Shown here: positions 39,616-53,247 of the stretch, piece by piece | Layout: every line of letters starts with the position of its first letter | How positions within the stretch are numbered: position 1 is the first letter of the stretch | Assembly (NCBI GenBank): GCA_030581615.1 | Contig: JAKTTT010000014.1 | Span: 1-64,000, forward strand | Direction of reading: 5' to 3' | DNA: 64,000 nucleotides | Source: Alloascoidea africana | Lineage: Eukaryota > Ascomycota > Alloascoideomycetes > Alloascoideales > Alloascoideaceae | Notes under the pieces: model-generated | What the model was told of the DNA's origin: nothing | Database searches by the model: none | What the model saw: the letters and a program-made list of their open reading frames with translations, nothing else | Translations under genes and position numbers: made by a program

Positions 39616-42480
39616 TCATTTCTGGACAACAAAACTAACAACGCGCTCTTTCACAATCACTTTGTTGATTTTGTCCTTTTCAATGAGCTTGGAACCCTGT
39701 TCTGATTCCAGAATTTTTGCAACCAACTCTTCCTGGTTCAAAACATCTTCTTTCTTTCCAGGGAACATGAATACAACTTTTCCATTCAAAAAGATTGAAA
39801 ACACATGTTTTTGCTTCTTTACAGCTTCTGAAACTGGCCACTTTTGCGCAAAGATGGTTTCCCAGCTCGTCTCTGGTTTCCTTAATGATTGGAGCGACGA
39901 CCACGCCTCTTCTGTAACAGAAGGGGTCACTGGCGCCATAAGAGTCAGCAAATCGGTGTAAGCCTTGACAGTAAGAGCAGGGGACACATCGCCTATATCT
40001 GAAATTGCAGTCAGGAGGGATCTAGTTAATTTCATGTAGTCGGAAATAACAGTGTTCAGGGAGAGCGTATCGGCAAAGGAATCGGTCACTGAGGCAATAG
40101 TACTCTGTAGAGAATTCCAGAGCTCTATCTCTTTTTCGTTCAAATCGCTTGGAATCGTGGAAGCAGAGAATACCTTTTCTATCTCATCATTAGGAAGCTT
40201 ATCCAAATACTTTTCGATTGATGTTCCTACAGTAAAAACCCGTTTCAGCCAGCGCTGGATGCCCACAATCTTATCCTCGTCCCAGTCCAGTACATCGTTT
40301 ACTGGCGCCTGGAATAAGATATGAGCTCTGACACAATCAGGGCCAAAGTTTGCAATACAATCGTGTGGATCTGCTCCGTTATACTTTGATTTTGACATTT
40401 TCTCATACGAGATATTGGCAATTTTGCCTGTGTCTTTGATTATTGGCGTGTTTGGATCCTCAGATGTATCAACCTCCTCCGGCTTTAAGAACCTGCCGGT
40501 TTCGGGTTCGGTGTAAGTCTTACCATGAACCATTCCCTGAGTTACCAATCTGCGGATTGGCTCGCCGTTCAAGTCACTTCCTGACCACAGTTTCTTGTGA
40601 GCAAGAAACTTGGAGATGAATCGTGAGTACAAAAGATGCAAAATCGCGTGCTCTACGCCACCAATATAAATATCAATTGGCATAAGTGACGACGCAGCAT
40701 TGTAAGAAAAGGGACTAAAAAAGAAACAGTTAGCAAAATGTACCACAAAACAAATGAAAGAACCAAATGCTTACACAGTGGCATTCTGAGAATCTGTAAA
40801 TCTGAAAAAGTACCACGAACTGTCCATAAACGTATCCATAGTGTCTGTGTCCCTCTTAGCTGGTCCATGACACTTGGGACAAGTTGTATTCACAAATTCT
40901 TCCATATGGGCTAAAGGATTGCCGGTCCTCCCTTGGACATGGACGTCTTCTGGAAGCAAAACGGGCAAGTCTTGCTCAGGAACAGGTACAACTCCACAGC
41001 TATCGCAATGCACCATTGGGATAGGAGCCCCCCAATATCGTTGTCTGCTGATGAGCCAGTCTCTGAGTTTGTATTGTGTAGAAAACCGGCCAAGCGCTCC
41101 CAAGGCTCCAAGTGGACTGGACTCCAGTTTTTTAACAATAGCGCTACCTCCTTTTGAACTTGACATACCGGCGAATTCGCCACACTTGGCATTTAAAATG
41201 CCGTTCTTTCCGGTGAATATTTTCCCTTCATTGTTCTCAGCATTGAGAGGCTCAACAACTTCAATGACATCTGACTCTGGAGAGTTGTATCTCCAAAAGT
41301 CAAAATCTCTTGTGTCATGTCCAGGGCAGCCCATAACAGCGCTATGTCCATAGGAACTAATAACATAAGGCGCAACAAAAACAGGTAAATCGTGTTTATC
41401 AGGAGTCAATGGGTTGGACACTTGAATATTTGGCAAGAGAAAGCCCTCTTTGGTGTCTTCTGGTAGTGATTGCGCTTTCTCAATAAACTCTTTTAACTTT
41501 GCGTTTGTCTCTGCTGCTTTCAGCACAAGCTTATGGTCCAAAGCCAAGGCAACATACTGAACTCCAAAGAGAGTATCTGGTCGTGTTGTAAACGTGGTTA
41601 TTACACCATCGTCACTGCCACTGATTTCTGGAGAGCATTCAACAGGGAATTTTATCTCGGCCCCATGCGACTCTCCAATCCAATTGCGCTGCATAGTCTT
41701 CACACGTTCCGGCCACTGTTTCAAAAGAGACAAGTCTTCTTTCAATTGTGGAGCAAACTTTGTAATTCTCAAGAACCACTGCTCGAGATTTCGCTTCTCG
41801 ACAATTGCGCCAGATCTCCATGATCGACCTTCATCGTCCACCTGCTCGTTGGCGAGTACAGTCTGATCAACTGGGTCCCAGTTAATCTCAGCCTCTTTGC
41901 GATATGCCAATCCTTCTTCATACAAGAGTTGGAAAATTCTTTGTGTCCACTTGTAGTATTCAGGAGAACATGTTGTCAGCTCATGCTCCCAGTCAAAGTC
42001 CGCCAACATTTGCATCATCTGGGATTTCATCTTCTCAATGTTGTCTGCAGTCCATACTGCCGGATCGATGTTTCGATCGATAGCGGCATTCTCTGCTGGA
42101 AGACCAAAGGCATCCCATCCCATTGGGTGAAGGACATTGTAGCCTTGCATTCTCCGAAACCGTGTAAGGACGTCGCTTATTGTGTATACACGGACGTGCC
42201 CAATGTGAAGCAGTCCCGAAGGATACGGAAACATTGTAAGAGCATAAAACGTTTCCTTCCCATCTTGCTTCAAATGTGGGCTGGATTTGAGGGCAGAGGT
42301 GTGTTTGGCAGGGTTTAATGAACCATCTGGACTGGCTTCTTTCCACTTCTTGCTCCATTTGTTTCCAATATCCTGGAACAAGGTCTTCGACTCCAGATCA
42401 AGCCTGTGCAAGGAGCCTAGGCTCCGGACATACCTCGGCACACAAGCAGATCGGATATACCTGGGCCCAAGCCTCAGCAT
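39616..42480 (-). CDS. NAM2: Mitochondrial leucyl-tRNA synthetase
   Basis: Exon 1 (40775-42480) and exon 2 (39616-40714) give 934 residues. It charges tRNA-Leu in the mitochondrial matrix; in S. cerevisiae it also helps splice group I introns. Visible motifs are PYPSGLLHIGHVRVYT (class I HIGH, ~86-101), a CP1 editing region (TTFTTRPDTLFGVQYV), a zinc-like CHGPAKRDTDTMDTF block, DIYIGGVEHAILHLLYSRF, and KMSKSKYNG (~674-682). The N-terminus is basic and could serve as presequence. The 60-nt intron (GTAAGC, TGCTAAC, TTTTTTAG) joins SQNAT-V to PFSYNAAS in the spot where family members read continuously. ATG is the first in frame. Confidence 0.95.
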
Positions 42481-42663
42481 TTTCTTCAGAGTGACTCAGG
42501 TTCGAGGGTCTCCAAAAGAAATGTCTTGACCACTTCGACCAAAAACAAGATCACGTGCCGGGTGAACTTTCGTTTCTTGGTTTCGTTTCCCAGTGCAAGC
42601 GCGTACCTGTTCACCAAAGAGATTTGGTCCGTACCAGTTTCTAATCGAGCATCAGAAGAATAA
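42481..42663. promoter_or_regulatory. Divergent promoter, NAM2/SMC6
   Basis: The two ATGs are 183 bases apart on opposite strands. A CACGTG site (cacgtg in gatcacgtgcc near 42551) lies between and may serve either gene. Confidence 0.5.
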
Positions 42664-45600
42664 ATGCCGACGGTGGCGAAACGGGCTTTTGACGCGTCTC
42701 TGGGGAACGTGTCCATGCAAAGGGTAAGTCGGTGGTCGTACTTCTACAAGGCATTTGCTCAACATTAACGCGTTAACATAATGATAGGCCGAAACCCCTT
42801 TCTTTCCACAGACTCAGCTTCCAAACTTTATGGACTCTCAGGAGTCCGAGGCTGTTCAGAGAAGGAAAATTAGGAGATATGAACAAATTTATGAAGAAAA
42901 GCTCGCTAGGAATGCGACCCAGACTCTGGAAATAGACGAGGTATGTGAATCTTTTTTAGCCTCACACGTTTTTTTGATTCCGATCTAATATTTCACTTAA
43001 AGACTCCGTCGACCGCAGGCATTATCGAACACATTGAATTGAGAAATTTCATGGTAGGTTTTTACAAGATTTTTATTGTGGCGATGGTGAAGAAAAGAGC
43101 ACACTCATGCTAACCCTGAATTAGTGCCATGAACGATTTGCAGTAGACCTAGGTCCAAAGATCAATTTCATAATTGGACATAACGGGAGTGGTAAAAGCG
43201 CTATTCTCACCGCTATACTCGTATGTCTGGGCACAAAGGCTTCGATCACAAACCGTGGTTCTCGTCTGAAGGCACTTATTCGCGATGGGACTGACTCTTC
43301 AAAAATTATTATCCGATTTCAAAATGAGGGAAACGATGCTTTCCGGCCTCACATCTACGGACCAAAAATCATTGTGGAGAGGACTATTAAGAAAGAAGGC
43401 TCCAGCACATATGCTATCAAGAACAGTAACGAGCGCATAATATCAACCAAAAGGGATGTTTTACGCGAAATGCTTGACTTCTTTGGGATTGTGGTTGACA
43501 ACCCAATGGCTTTCTTGTCCCAGGATACAGCACGTTCATTTTTAGCCGATACTACAGATGCCCAAAAGTACGAATACTTTATGCGAGGATCACATTTACA
43601 AGATGCCAGAGACAACTATGAGCTTGCCACCAAGCAGATTGAGAAGAGTCTTGACGCCGTGAAGGCGTATACCGAGGAATGCAATAATCTGAAGAAGATC
43701 CGTAATGATAAGCTTGAAAGATTTTTGATATCTCAGCAAAATGATGAGCTTCGGTTGGAGTACAAATTAATGCAAGCGAAGATGGTGTGGTCTCAAGTCC
43801 GTGATAGCGGCACAAAGTTGGAAGTTGTTCAGAAACAATGCAAACAAATTGAAGACGATATCGAAATAATTAATAACGATATAAAGTCGAAAGAAGAAAC
43901 TGTTCAACGGCTCGATGATTCAATCTCCAAATATACAGATATCAGTGCTAATCTTCTAGAAAAGTATAACGCATTTAGAAATGAAGAAGTGGCAAGCGCA
44001 ACAAAAGATGTACAGAGCCAGCAGGTCCGAGTCTCCAAGTTGGAAACAGAGGCAACTTCGCTTCACTCTTTGATTACAAGATCAAAGAGAGATGTAGAAA
44101 AGCTCGAAAGAGAGGCTGAAAAGGAACAAAAACGACTGGATCAACTAAATGGTGGTGGCGCTTCTGTACTGAGCAGCAAAATTGAAGCACTAGAAGAAGA
44201 GAAGGCTCAAAAGGAAGTGATAAGCGGTGAAAAGGAAGCAAAAATAGAGCGCGCCAATGAGTCCCATCACAAGCTCATAAATTCTTTGAATGCAATTAAA
44301 GACGAAATTTTTCAGAAGCAAGACGGTATTGCTACAAACAGGAATAGATATCAAGAACTTCAGAAGAATGAAAACAACAAATTTGCTCCGTATCGGCCTG
44401 TTATACAGCAGGTAGTCAGGGCCATATTGAACGAGACTGGGTGGAGACAGAAACCAAAGGGGCCTGTAGGAACTTTTGTGACACTTAACCCCCGATACAA
44501 AAAGTGGAGACCTGTTATTGAGCAGCACCTGGCACGGCATCTGGATACATTTGTTGTGTCGAACTACGATGACAATTCCAAATTGAGAAACATCTTCAAG
44601 CGGTTCAAATTCAATGGTATAATCTCCACACGAAAAGAAGAACTTACTGATTATTCTCGGGGTCTGCCAGACACCAAATTTACCTCTTTGCTAGACGTTC
44701 TCAGTATCAGTGATGAACATATAAAGAGATATCTGATCGATGTGGTGTCAGTTGAATCAACTATTTTAATTGAAAATCGAGAAGAAGGTGATCGTGTTAT
44801 GTATACAAACCCTCACAACGTCAAATCTTGTATCTCCTTGGATGCTCAGAACTACGGCTCGGGCTTTCTAATTACTAGCAAAAATGGATCCTCAAGCAGC
44901 ACTCCCATCTACGGTAACAGAAACAACGTTCCAAAAATCCCAACATCCGATGCTTCAGCTGATGATGCACTTAATGACATCAAGCAAGCAATTGCCGAGG
45001 ATGAAGAACATTTGAAACAGTTGAACCTAAATGCTCGAGATAACCAGAGGAGTATTAACCAAAAGAAACAGGAGATAGGAACGCTCAAGTCTGAAATCGC
45101 AAGGCTTCGTGCACGAAGACAGAGCATTGAAGATGAAGTCATGGATCTACGGGCAAAGATTGAAGATGTTGATGATGGTAGGCTTTCCTCAATTTTGGAT
45201 GACATATCTAATAAACGGGCAGAACTAGAAATCAATGAAAACCAGCATAGCTTGTTGACAAACGAAAAGATATTAGAGGAAAAACAACAGCTCGATTATT
45301 TGAAAGAAGCTCTTGAAGAGGTCTCCAAAACAGCAATGGAACTGCACAAGAAATACCAAGAGCTCAACAACAAAATTGCTGATTTAGGCGTGGACCGCGA
45401 GATTAACTCTACTCAGATTAAACACTGTGAAGCAAGTAAACAGAGACGCCAGAGCCACCTTGAAGAAGGTAAGAGGATTATAGAACAAAGGAAACAAAAG
45501 CAACGAGATTTGGAGGAGCAAGCCCGATTACGATGTACCCCAGAAGAGGCTGATCTCCGTCCTGAAGAAACCACACAAGAGATTCACAAGAAGCTTGACC

Positions 45601-46226
45601 GACTCAGTGGACAGCTAGAGCGTGCCGAGAAAGAGTTAAATGCGTCACACGAACAGATTTTGGAAGAGTTCAAGGAAGCAGATGAAAGACTAAATGAAGC
45701 ACAGAGTATTCTGGACGGAATAAAGAAGAATGAACGTTTACTTAGTCATGATCTTGAACTTCGTCAGAAGGCATTTCTCAAAAGTCGTGGCAATACAATT
45801 GCGACTGCTAGTGTTGAGTTTGCGCAGTCTTTAGCTCGAAGAGGTTTTGATGGGCGACTCGACTTTGATAATGCTAAAAGACAACTCAAGCTCGTTGTTA
45901 ACACAAAGAGTGACAAGGTCACACGAAAGACAAACTCTTTATCCGGTGGGGAAAAATCATTTGCTCAGATCTGTCTGCTTCTAGCAATCTGGAAACCTAT
46001 GGATTCGAGAATCAGGGGCCTGGATGAGTTTGATGTTTTTATGGACTCTGTTAACCGTGAGTTAGGTATGAGACTCATGATTGAAAGACTTCGCGAAGAC
46101 TCAAAGTCTCAAACAATATTCATCACTCCCCAGGCCATGGGGAAAGCTGTTCAGGGTTGTCAAGATGTGAAGATCATTCGTGTACAGGATCCTAAGCGCC
46201 ATGTCAACACTGATAACCCGTCCTAG
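42664..46226 (+). CDS. SMC6: SMC6 subunit of the Smc5/6 complex
   Basis: Four exons (42664-42723, 42812-42940, 43003-43053, 43125-46226) give 1113 residues, close to yeast Smc6. Landmarks are GIIEHIELRNFMCHERF, Walker A GHNGSGKSAILTA at ~98-110, two long coiled coils flanking a hinge with VGTFVTL and the DNA-binding-type residues, the ABC signature NSLSGGEKS near 1019 and Walker B-region LDEFDVFMD. Smc6 with Smc5 and the Nse proteins acts in DNA repair and replication-fork processing. Introns are 88, 62 and 71 nt; the second ends TTAAAG. All three fall in the first 90 codons. Each splice junction keeps frame, and the third rebuilds FM-CHERF. Confidence 0.94.
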
Positions 46227-46432
46227 CCCCAAAACCTGCATTTTTTCAAGTCTGTAGGCATATGTATTGTGTAACATATTGGTCATTTCTTTAATAAACT
46301 TTTTGGTGCTGGTGTGAATTGTGATGCAGTATAGTAATAAATCATTAACAAGAGAAGCTATGTACTAAATCTAAATCCTGACTATTGTTTAAATGCTTTT
46401 GTTCTCCCTTTCCCACACATTCTTTGAAAAGA
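46227..46432. other. Convergent spacer, SMC6/ELP1
   Basis: About 200 AT-rich bases between converging genes. Nothing else seen. Confidence 0.4.
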
Positions 46433-49400
46433 TTAATACTCCAACATCTTTTTCACGGGAAATGGCTTTATCTGGGGCACAGGTAAAGTCGGAATAAGGT
46501 AAATATTGCCCTCATCGTCATAGCGTTCTCTATCTTTATCTGTCATTGAAAATACCTCCACAACACAACCGTTCAGAATCGACAAAACTTCCACAAATGT
46601 CTTTTGAATCAAATGTGCTTGCTCTCTCATTCCTCTTCTAACCAAACCCTCTATCAACCTAACTGCCTCAGGCCGAGTTTGGTCCATCCGCTCCACCATT
46701 CTGTTTATAGAGTTTAGCAAGTACTCTTCTTCGTAGATAGTTCCTTGTTTTCCTCGAGCACGTTTTCGTTCTTGACGTCTCTTGTTCTTTGCTGTTTTTC
46801 TAGAAGCTCCAGTAACAGCTGTTCCAGCAGTCTTTCCTGTGTACCGAGTAAAGAATGATGGGGCAGTTGATGTTTCAGAACCAGCTATTGAAACGTTATC
46901 CGAGTTATCATTATCCTCAGTATGACCAAAAAATGCGCTGGGGTCTTGTTGCTTCTTTGTTCGGAGCAGTCGAAGTCTCCTCAGCTGAGAGTCAATCTGC
47001 CCTTTGCAATCTGCAATCAACTCGGCAATTTGGCCAAACCCTTCCGAAAGGCCCGGGTCAATAGTTGACTCCAGTAGATTTTGCTGTTTCTTGTTTTGGG
47101 CGATTCTAATAGCATCATCAAAGTAAAATCCTAGGCACAGCAATCGAACAGCCTCTTTCACATTTTCAAGGTATTCAAGTTGAATAGTGGCCGCATCATA
47201 ATATTTGTGTGATTCTACAAGAGAATCTAACAAAATTCGTGCAGTTTCTTCTGTCTTCTCGGGGAATGCCGTTTGAGTAACACTAAGAGCTTCTTTCCAC
47301 AACCCTCCAAGCTGGTAACAAAAGATTGCATTCTCGAGATCCGCTATTGATTCAAAGATCAGTCCTGCTTCGGCATACTCTCGTGTACCTTGAAGATAAC
47401 TTGCATAGAGCTCCAAAATCCTGTCCATTCTTTGAGTGTTGTATCTGTATATTTCAAGAGCAGGCTGATAGAGGGAATGCTCAACAACATAATCATCAAG
47501 CTCACTATAACAGCTTTCACCAAGGTTGTTGAGGTGTCCCAAGGCCTTTGTGTAGTTCTTTAAATAGGTATCTATTGAAAACTTTCTTCGAGTTTCCTCT
47601 TTCTCATATAGATCTTGTAAAAAGGGTAAGTACTCTTTTGGATCCTTTTGTGATTGTTGAGCCACCAATACTGCCAATGGAACATCGTAGATACCGAGTG
47701 CCGTGTTATACAAAACATTGACATCCTGCAAGAAACAGAGATGCTGAACTGCCTTCTCTGCTTTTTCGCCCTCTGAACTTCGCAGACTCCCAGCCAGGGT
47801 CAAGGCAGTTACTAAATCAGGGGGGCTTTTACAGGCATAGGTGGTAAGAATCGACTGCAGATATTTTTCCTTGTACTTATCTTTCTGAAGTACCTGGAGA
47901 AGAGAATCGCATATTTTGTTTACCTTTTGGATTTCATTCTTATCATCTTGTGGTTGATCCTCATCAGCAGTGTCTCCATCTGGCTTTGCAATTGTTTCTT
48001 TATACTTTGTCTTTGTCACATCTTCCTCTGTCAAGGTAGAAACAAAAAGATCTAGATATTCCACAGAATCGAGTTGCTGAATGAAAAGTTCAATGTTGCT
48101 GTAAAACCTTTCAGGGTTGTAATCGTGCAAGATGCTTAGATCAACTCTGTGTACTCTACAAGCTGCAAAAGCTTTGGCATATTCGAGCTCTTCAATGTTT
48201 CTTCTCACTTCGGTGAGAACCATTATTCTTGGGAAGATTGTTTCAAGATTCCCTCTAGGTGCCTGTAAAACAACTGCTGTTTTGGAAGGTATCGCTGTTA
48301 CAATGATTGACCCTCGTTCAATCATACGGTTTCTCTCATCTTCTCCAGTTTCATTATCCACTGTGACACAAATTTTGCTCGGTGACACGTTGAGATGAAC
48401 AAATTTGAGAAAATGCTGAGCGGTAGTTAAAATGAGATGGGCATTAGTGACAATAAAAGAAGTAACTGAAGAGGTTAAAAGTCGATCATTTATGAATAGT
48501 TTCCCACCGTCTGTCAAGCCAAATATCGTGGGTAATTCTTCCTCTGGCAACTGTATTGTATTGATTTGTTGGCATATCTGAGGCAGTTGGGTTAACTTTT
48601 CAGCAGAAGAGAGGTTTTCGGCCGTCACTCGGTAGACTGAAGCATCAATTGTCTCAAAGATAGCAGAGTCAAAGCTTGGATCTGATTTGAGAACCAAAAC
48701 GTCAAGTCCAACGTTTATGGTATCGATAATTTCAGGGAATTCCACATTGGAGACGTCATAAAAGAGAACTTGATTGCTTGCGACGGCCAGTATATTATCT
48801 CCAATAAACGCTAATTGTCTGGGATAGGCGCCCATATCGCTAAACATTGTATTGCTGATTTCTCCCGCGTACTCTGGGGACTGGATCTTTTTGGGATTAG
48901 AAGTATCCCATTTATGTAGAAATATTCCAAAGTAAGTTAACGAAGCAAACAGACTGTTGCTCTTGTTAACAGCCACATTGAGAACTGGTGCATCTGTTTC
49001 ATATTCTCTAAAAGCCATTGGCGGAGGAACATTTGCAATTTTGAGAGGAGTAACTTTCACAGTTTGCCCATCAATAACGCAGGCGGTCCCAATGTCATTT
49101 GGAACGTGTGTTGATCCAACAGTAACAGACCACGTAAAAGTGTAGGTTTCAATTGTGCTATCGTCTTGGTGTATCAGTAATGTTAGAGGTTTCTCTGGAT
49201 GCCATAGAAGTGATGATTTGCTCAACTGTATAGGGATGATCTGTTTCAAATACCAGTGATAGTTCTTTGTGCTCCATAGCTGGATAATGTCGTCACAAAC
49301 CACTGCCAAAACTTCTGAATCCGAATTCCAGCAAAGTTCGTGAACCTCTTGTGAAGTGGGTAGTCTCAAAGAGAATTCGCCATGCCGCAGACCATTGCGC

Positions 49401-50382
49401 TCAAAGAAAATCAAAGTCAATCCTTCTTCATTTCGTTGAACACCGGCAATCAGATTACCAGACGGTCGCCAAGCCAGTGGGCCTTCCTGCCCATCAACAG
49501 GTTCTGAAACGCTGTCTAAACCACATTCTCTGTTGAACACCCGTATAGCTCGCCTTGAATTTTCATCACCACTGTGCCATGAGACTGCAACAAATTCGCC
49601 ATCTCCTCGCCAAGAGATGCGACCTTTACCATCATCGTATTCGCTGATTGATCCCTTTACAGTTTTGCTTGGTAGAGTCGGGTCTTGAGTAATCTCGAGA
49701 TCTCCACCAGAGTTTTTCAAAAGCGATCGTTGTGCAAAGGTTTCTGATGCTTTGGCACCTTTGCCCCTAAATTGCGTTTCTGCTTTACCCCAACCAACAG
49801 AGACATGTTTCGATTTTTCAAAATCTGAATCTGAGAGTTGATACTCTGAAATGGGTTCAAAGTATCTAGACATGAGAATCACTTTGCCGTTTTTGGAAAG
49901 AATAGACAAGATCTCTTCCTCTGGACTCCACTCTGCAGCTGAAATCTCATCGGCAAGAGATCCAATTAACTCAACCTCTGAATTTATCGTTTCTTCCTCC
50001 ATGTCGGCTGTTATTTTGTATAGGTCGCCTTTTTCAAGAACGAGAACAACCTCGTTCAATTCTGCAAAATATTTCAAACTTTTTATCGAATCTGGCTCTT
50101 GGCCTTCCTCTAGTGGACCCAAATCAATGAACCCAAGCCCTTTGATTGTGCCATTTTTCTTCACTCCTTTGTTAGCACTTCAAAAACTTGGAGATGTCAT
50201 CATGATACTATACTCACATAAATCTGCTGGACTTCTAACATGTTGTAGTCTTCTGAGGGCCCAAATGCAGCAATCATGGTGTCGTTTACAGGATCGAAAA
50301 TCGATCGAGAAACCGGTAAATAGGGGGCCTCTCGAGATGAAAGAGTGAGAGTCCCCTTATGTAATTCAGTCAAGTTTTTCAT
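46433..50382 (-). CDS. IKI3: Elongator complex subunit Elp1/Iki3
   Basis: Exon 1 (50218-50382) and exon 2 (46433-50158) give 1296 residues. The N-terminal half is a WD40 pair (KVILMSRYFEPISEY, GRISWRGDGEFVAVSW, LAWRPSGNLIAG, LCWNSDSEVLAV), the C-terminal half is helical TPR-like, and near 1180-1195 lies the basic patch KNKRRQERKRARGKQG, needed for tRNA binding. Elongator (Elp1-6) makes mcm5U/ncm5U at the tRNA wobble base. The 59-nt intron is GTGAGT...TGCTAAC...GTGAAG; only the AAG acceptor keeps frame (VQQIY joined to KNGTIKGLGF). The first ATG gives MKNLTEL, like the MRNL start of yeast Elp1. Confidence 0.95.
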
Positions 50383-50932
50383 GGTATTTACTGTATCTTA
50401 TTTCCTTCAGATGTCAAGGTTTAGGATCCCTGGATCGATTTTTGTTCAAAATTTTGGGGGAGATGTTGTTAGCGATGGGAGGGTAAATTCAACACGATGA
50501 GGTGGACTTTTTTTAGCTGTGGTACAATTACTGACAAAAAATGATTCTCTCTGTGAAGAATCAAAAATATGATCGGACATTTGAGTAGACATCTAGAGTG
50601 TGTTCTCTGCACATTCTCATTGAAAAAAGTCATGATTGGCGGTTTGGGTTTTGTAATTGTAGAAGCATCAAACATGACATTGGCTAGACCTACCTCAAGA
50701 TCTTGAAGGAGGTCTCACTTCAAATCTGATTTCTGACGCTACCACATTTACAAAATATATCATACCATTCAGCTGTTAATCAATACAAAGCATATTCTTA
50801 TCGAAACTGTCAAATAATGTATCCTTTCTATTATGATTGATAGCCGGGTTGGGATAGGTATCGTTACATGCAACAGTTCAAATCAAGCATGGTTTCATCT
50901 ACACAAATTAACCAACCCCCCTGACCAATTTA
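50383..50932. other. Intergenic, ELP1 promoter side
   Basis: About 550 bases between the ELP1 start and the VPS33 stop codon, both on the minus strand. Short frames only. Confidence 0.45.
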
Positions 50933-53247
50933 TTAAACCTCAATCGCGCTATCTACTATCTGACTCCCATTAATCATGCCAGTTGTAGCAATTACAAATT
51001 GTTTTGGTTCTTCACTATTTTCGTTCAACTTTTCAAAACATAGTTGAAGTGCTGCCACTTCAGCATAGGTGATTCCACCAAGAAAGAATAAAACGCACGT
51101 GTTGAGAGTCTTGTTCTGAGCTGAAGAAGAGCCCGATTTGGATTTTTGGGAGGAACGGATGCTTGGAGCTCGAGAGGTGTGTTGGGATTGTGTAATTGAT
51201 GCTGATGATGTAGCCGTGGTGGTAGAACCTCCAACGGGTGCAGCAGCATTTCTTGTCAAAGAATTGGGCCTTGCTGCTGCGGCATCCAGACTCGAGATTG
51301 GATTTTTCTCTATAGTGTCACCACTGATACACTTTGTGATTTCTTCCAATCCCTTCCAACCAACATTAAAGGTTTTTGAAGAGCCTAGGAAAGAAGAAGA
51401 AGTTTTGATAAAAGATTTATCAAAAATCGCTTGGATCAGACGTAGTGATAAAGGTGTATAACCCGCATAGGCATAGTCCACATCTGTAGGAGCCGAATCA
51501 TCGGGGAGTTCTTCCGAGACAAGAGACAATTTTGATCTGAGGGTGATCCAATCTCTAATGACAATGTTTCTAGGAGGGTTTGATTTCGAATAGCATAGGC
51601 CCAGTTTGTGCAAGTTTTGAAACGTGAGAATGTGTTTGTAACCATAGGTTTGAAGGATTTCTTTCTTGACGCTTTGATAGGTCTTGTCTGAAATACCGTT
51701 ATGCGTGATGCTTTCAAGACACAACAACCTTAGAACCATTTCGATGGGCGCCGATCGATAAATCAATTCCTCTGTCATTGAATGAAGAGTGGACAAATCA
51801 AGGGAATCCGAAAGCATATTCTGTTGAATTTCCAAATTTTTGTTGAAAATGATCATACTCGAATCCATAGCGGCCTTTGTATGATCGAATTTTTTCAAAA
51901 TCTCCTCCGTTAGATTTGTATGTATTTTTAAATTTGCTTGTTCCTGTTGGAACTGGGGGATTATGCCCACAAACTCTTTTATTTGAGAGACTGTTGTGGC
52001 CTTGTTACGGCTTTCGTAGATCTCCTGTAATTGTCTTGCTTTGCGGCTAAGGACAGGACCTACTTGGTACATACTAAGGTCTCTAATTTCATTAAACAAC
52101 TCATCTGTTGAATTCAAAGTGATTTTTCTCGTTTTCTTGTCTCTTGAGATGCTTGAAGCGATTGTTGTACTTGCCGTGGCGGCGGTTGTGGATGTTTTGC
52201 TTAAAGAGAGGATCGAGTTGGGGACCTCAACCTGGTTCGCGGATATGTGGAAAAGCTCATCGATGAATCCTTCATATGTCAACTGTTGTAAAAGAGGCGT
52301 TATAAAATCCACACTTCGTTCGAGTATAACGAGTTCGGATCTTCTGCCAGTTCGCACATTAGTACCAGTACCGTATAAGGCATTGTCTATGCGATGATTT
52401 GCAAGGCGCTCTTCGGGGCTCAAGTTGGCTTCAAATTCGGACGAAATCTGTTCGTACATGTCTAGAAGTGCTCTTGCTTTGTCACCTTTGGATATAACAT
52501 GGTTGAATCTCAATGCCGAGGGGAAGGTTTTACAAAGGGAGTGTAATGCGAGTGTGGATTGATGGATTGGAGTAAGAACATTGTCAATGTACAATTCTTT
52601 TGAAACGTTTGAAGGATATTCCATGCTCAAGAGATTTGGTCTCAACTCGATAAAGCCCATGTTCCAGTCTCTTATTATCACATCTCCCATGACATTATTT
52701 GACTCCAGTACGAAAAGAAAAGCTGGAGATTTGTTTGGGGTGACGATGATTGTTACATCAATGTTTGATAGTGCTTTCAGTCGTGTCAAGTTCTGAACGT
52801 GTCCTGGAATGTCATAGGGTTAGCATTAGTTAGAAAACGATTATGGGGAATGGGACAAGCACTTACTGACTATTAGGTCGGCATTTATCGTAAGTGACCT
52901 GACGAGGAAAACGAGGTTCTTGACACCTTTGATCAGTGTGGCGTTTCCCGAGTCTATTGTTGAGCTATCCAACAGGGTTTCTGTGTGCTCAGTTATCCAA
53001 AACACTTCATCGATGCCATGGCTTTTGAGAGTTGAGAAAGGGGTAAGGAGATTAATGGAGCCCGAGAGAGACCTATCTAGAACCAGGTGTTTTTTGCCCA
53101 CGACCTGACGGATATTGATTAGAATTCACAAATCCCAATTGAGAAAAGGGAGTCGATAGTACTTACAGAGTCTAGGGTGTTTAGCAAAGACTCGATATAG
53201 ATGTTGGCCAGTTTGGAGGTATCCACTCTATGGCTTGAGTATGACAT
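50933..53247 (-). CDS. VPS33: Sec1/Munc18 protein Vps33 of HOPS/CORVET
   Basis: Exons 53167-53247, 52867-53104 and 50933-52803 give 729 residues. The SM fold is shown by VLDRSLSGSINLLTPFSTLKSHG, VFLVRSLTINADLIVRHVQN, ELVILERSVDFITPLLQQLTYEGFIDELF and the C-terminal VLFFLGGITYAEVAALQL and VIATTGMINGSQ, which separate Vps33 from Sec1, Sly1 and Vps45. Vps33 templates SNARE assembly at endosome and vacuole, in the same machinery that uses Vam7 (also in this window). Introns are 62 and 63 nt, both ending CAG. A Ser/Thr/Ala-rich insert at about residue 610-660 is unusual in length. Start is MSYSSHRVDTS. Confidence 0.92.
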
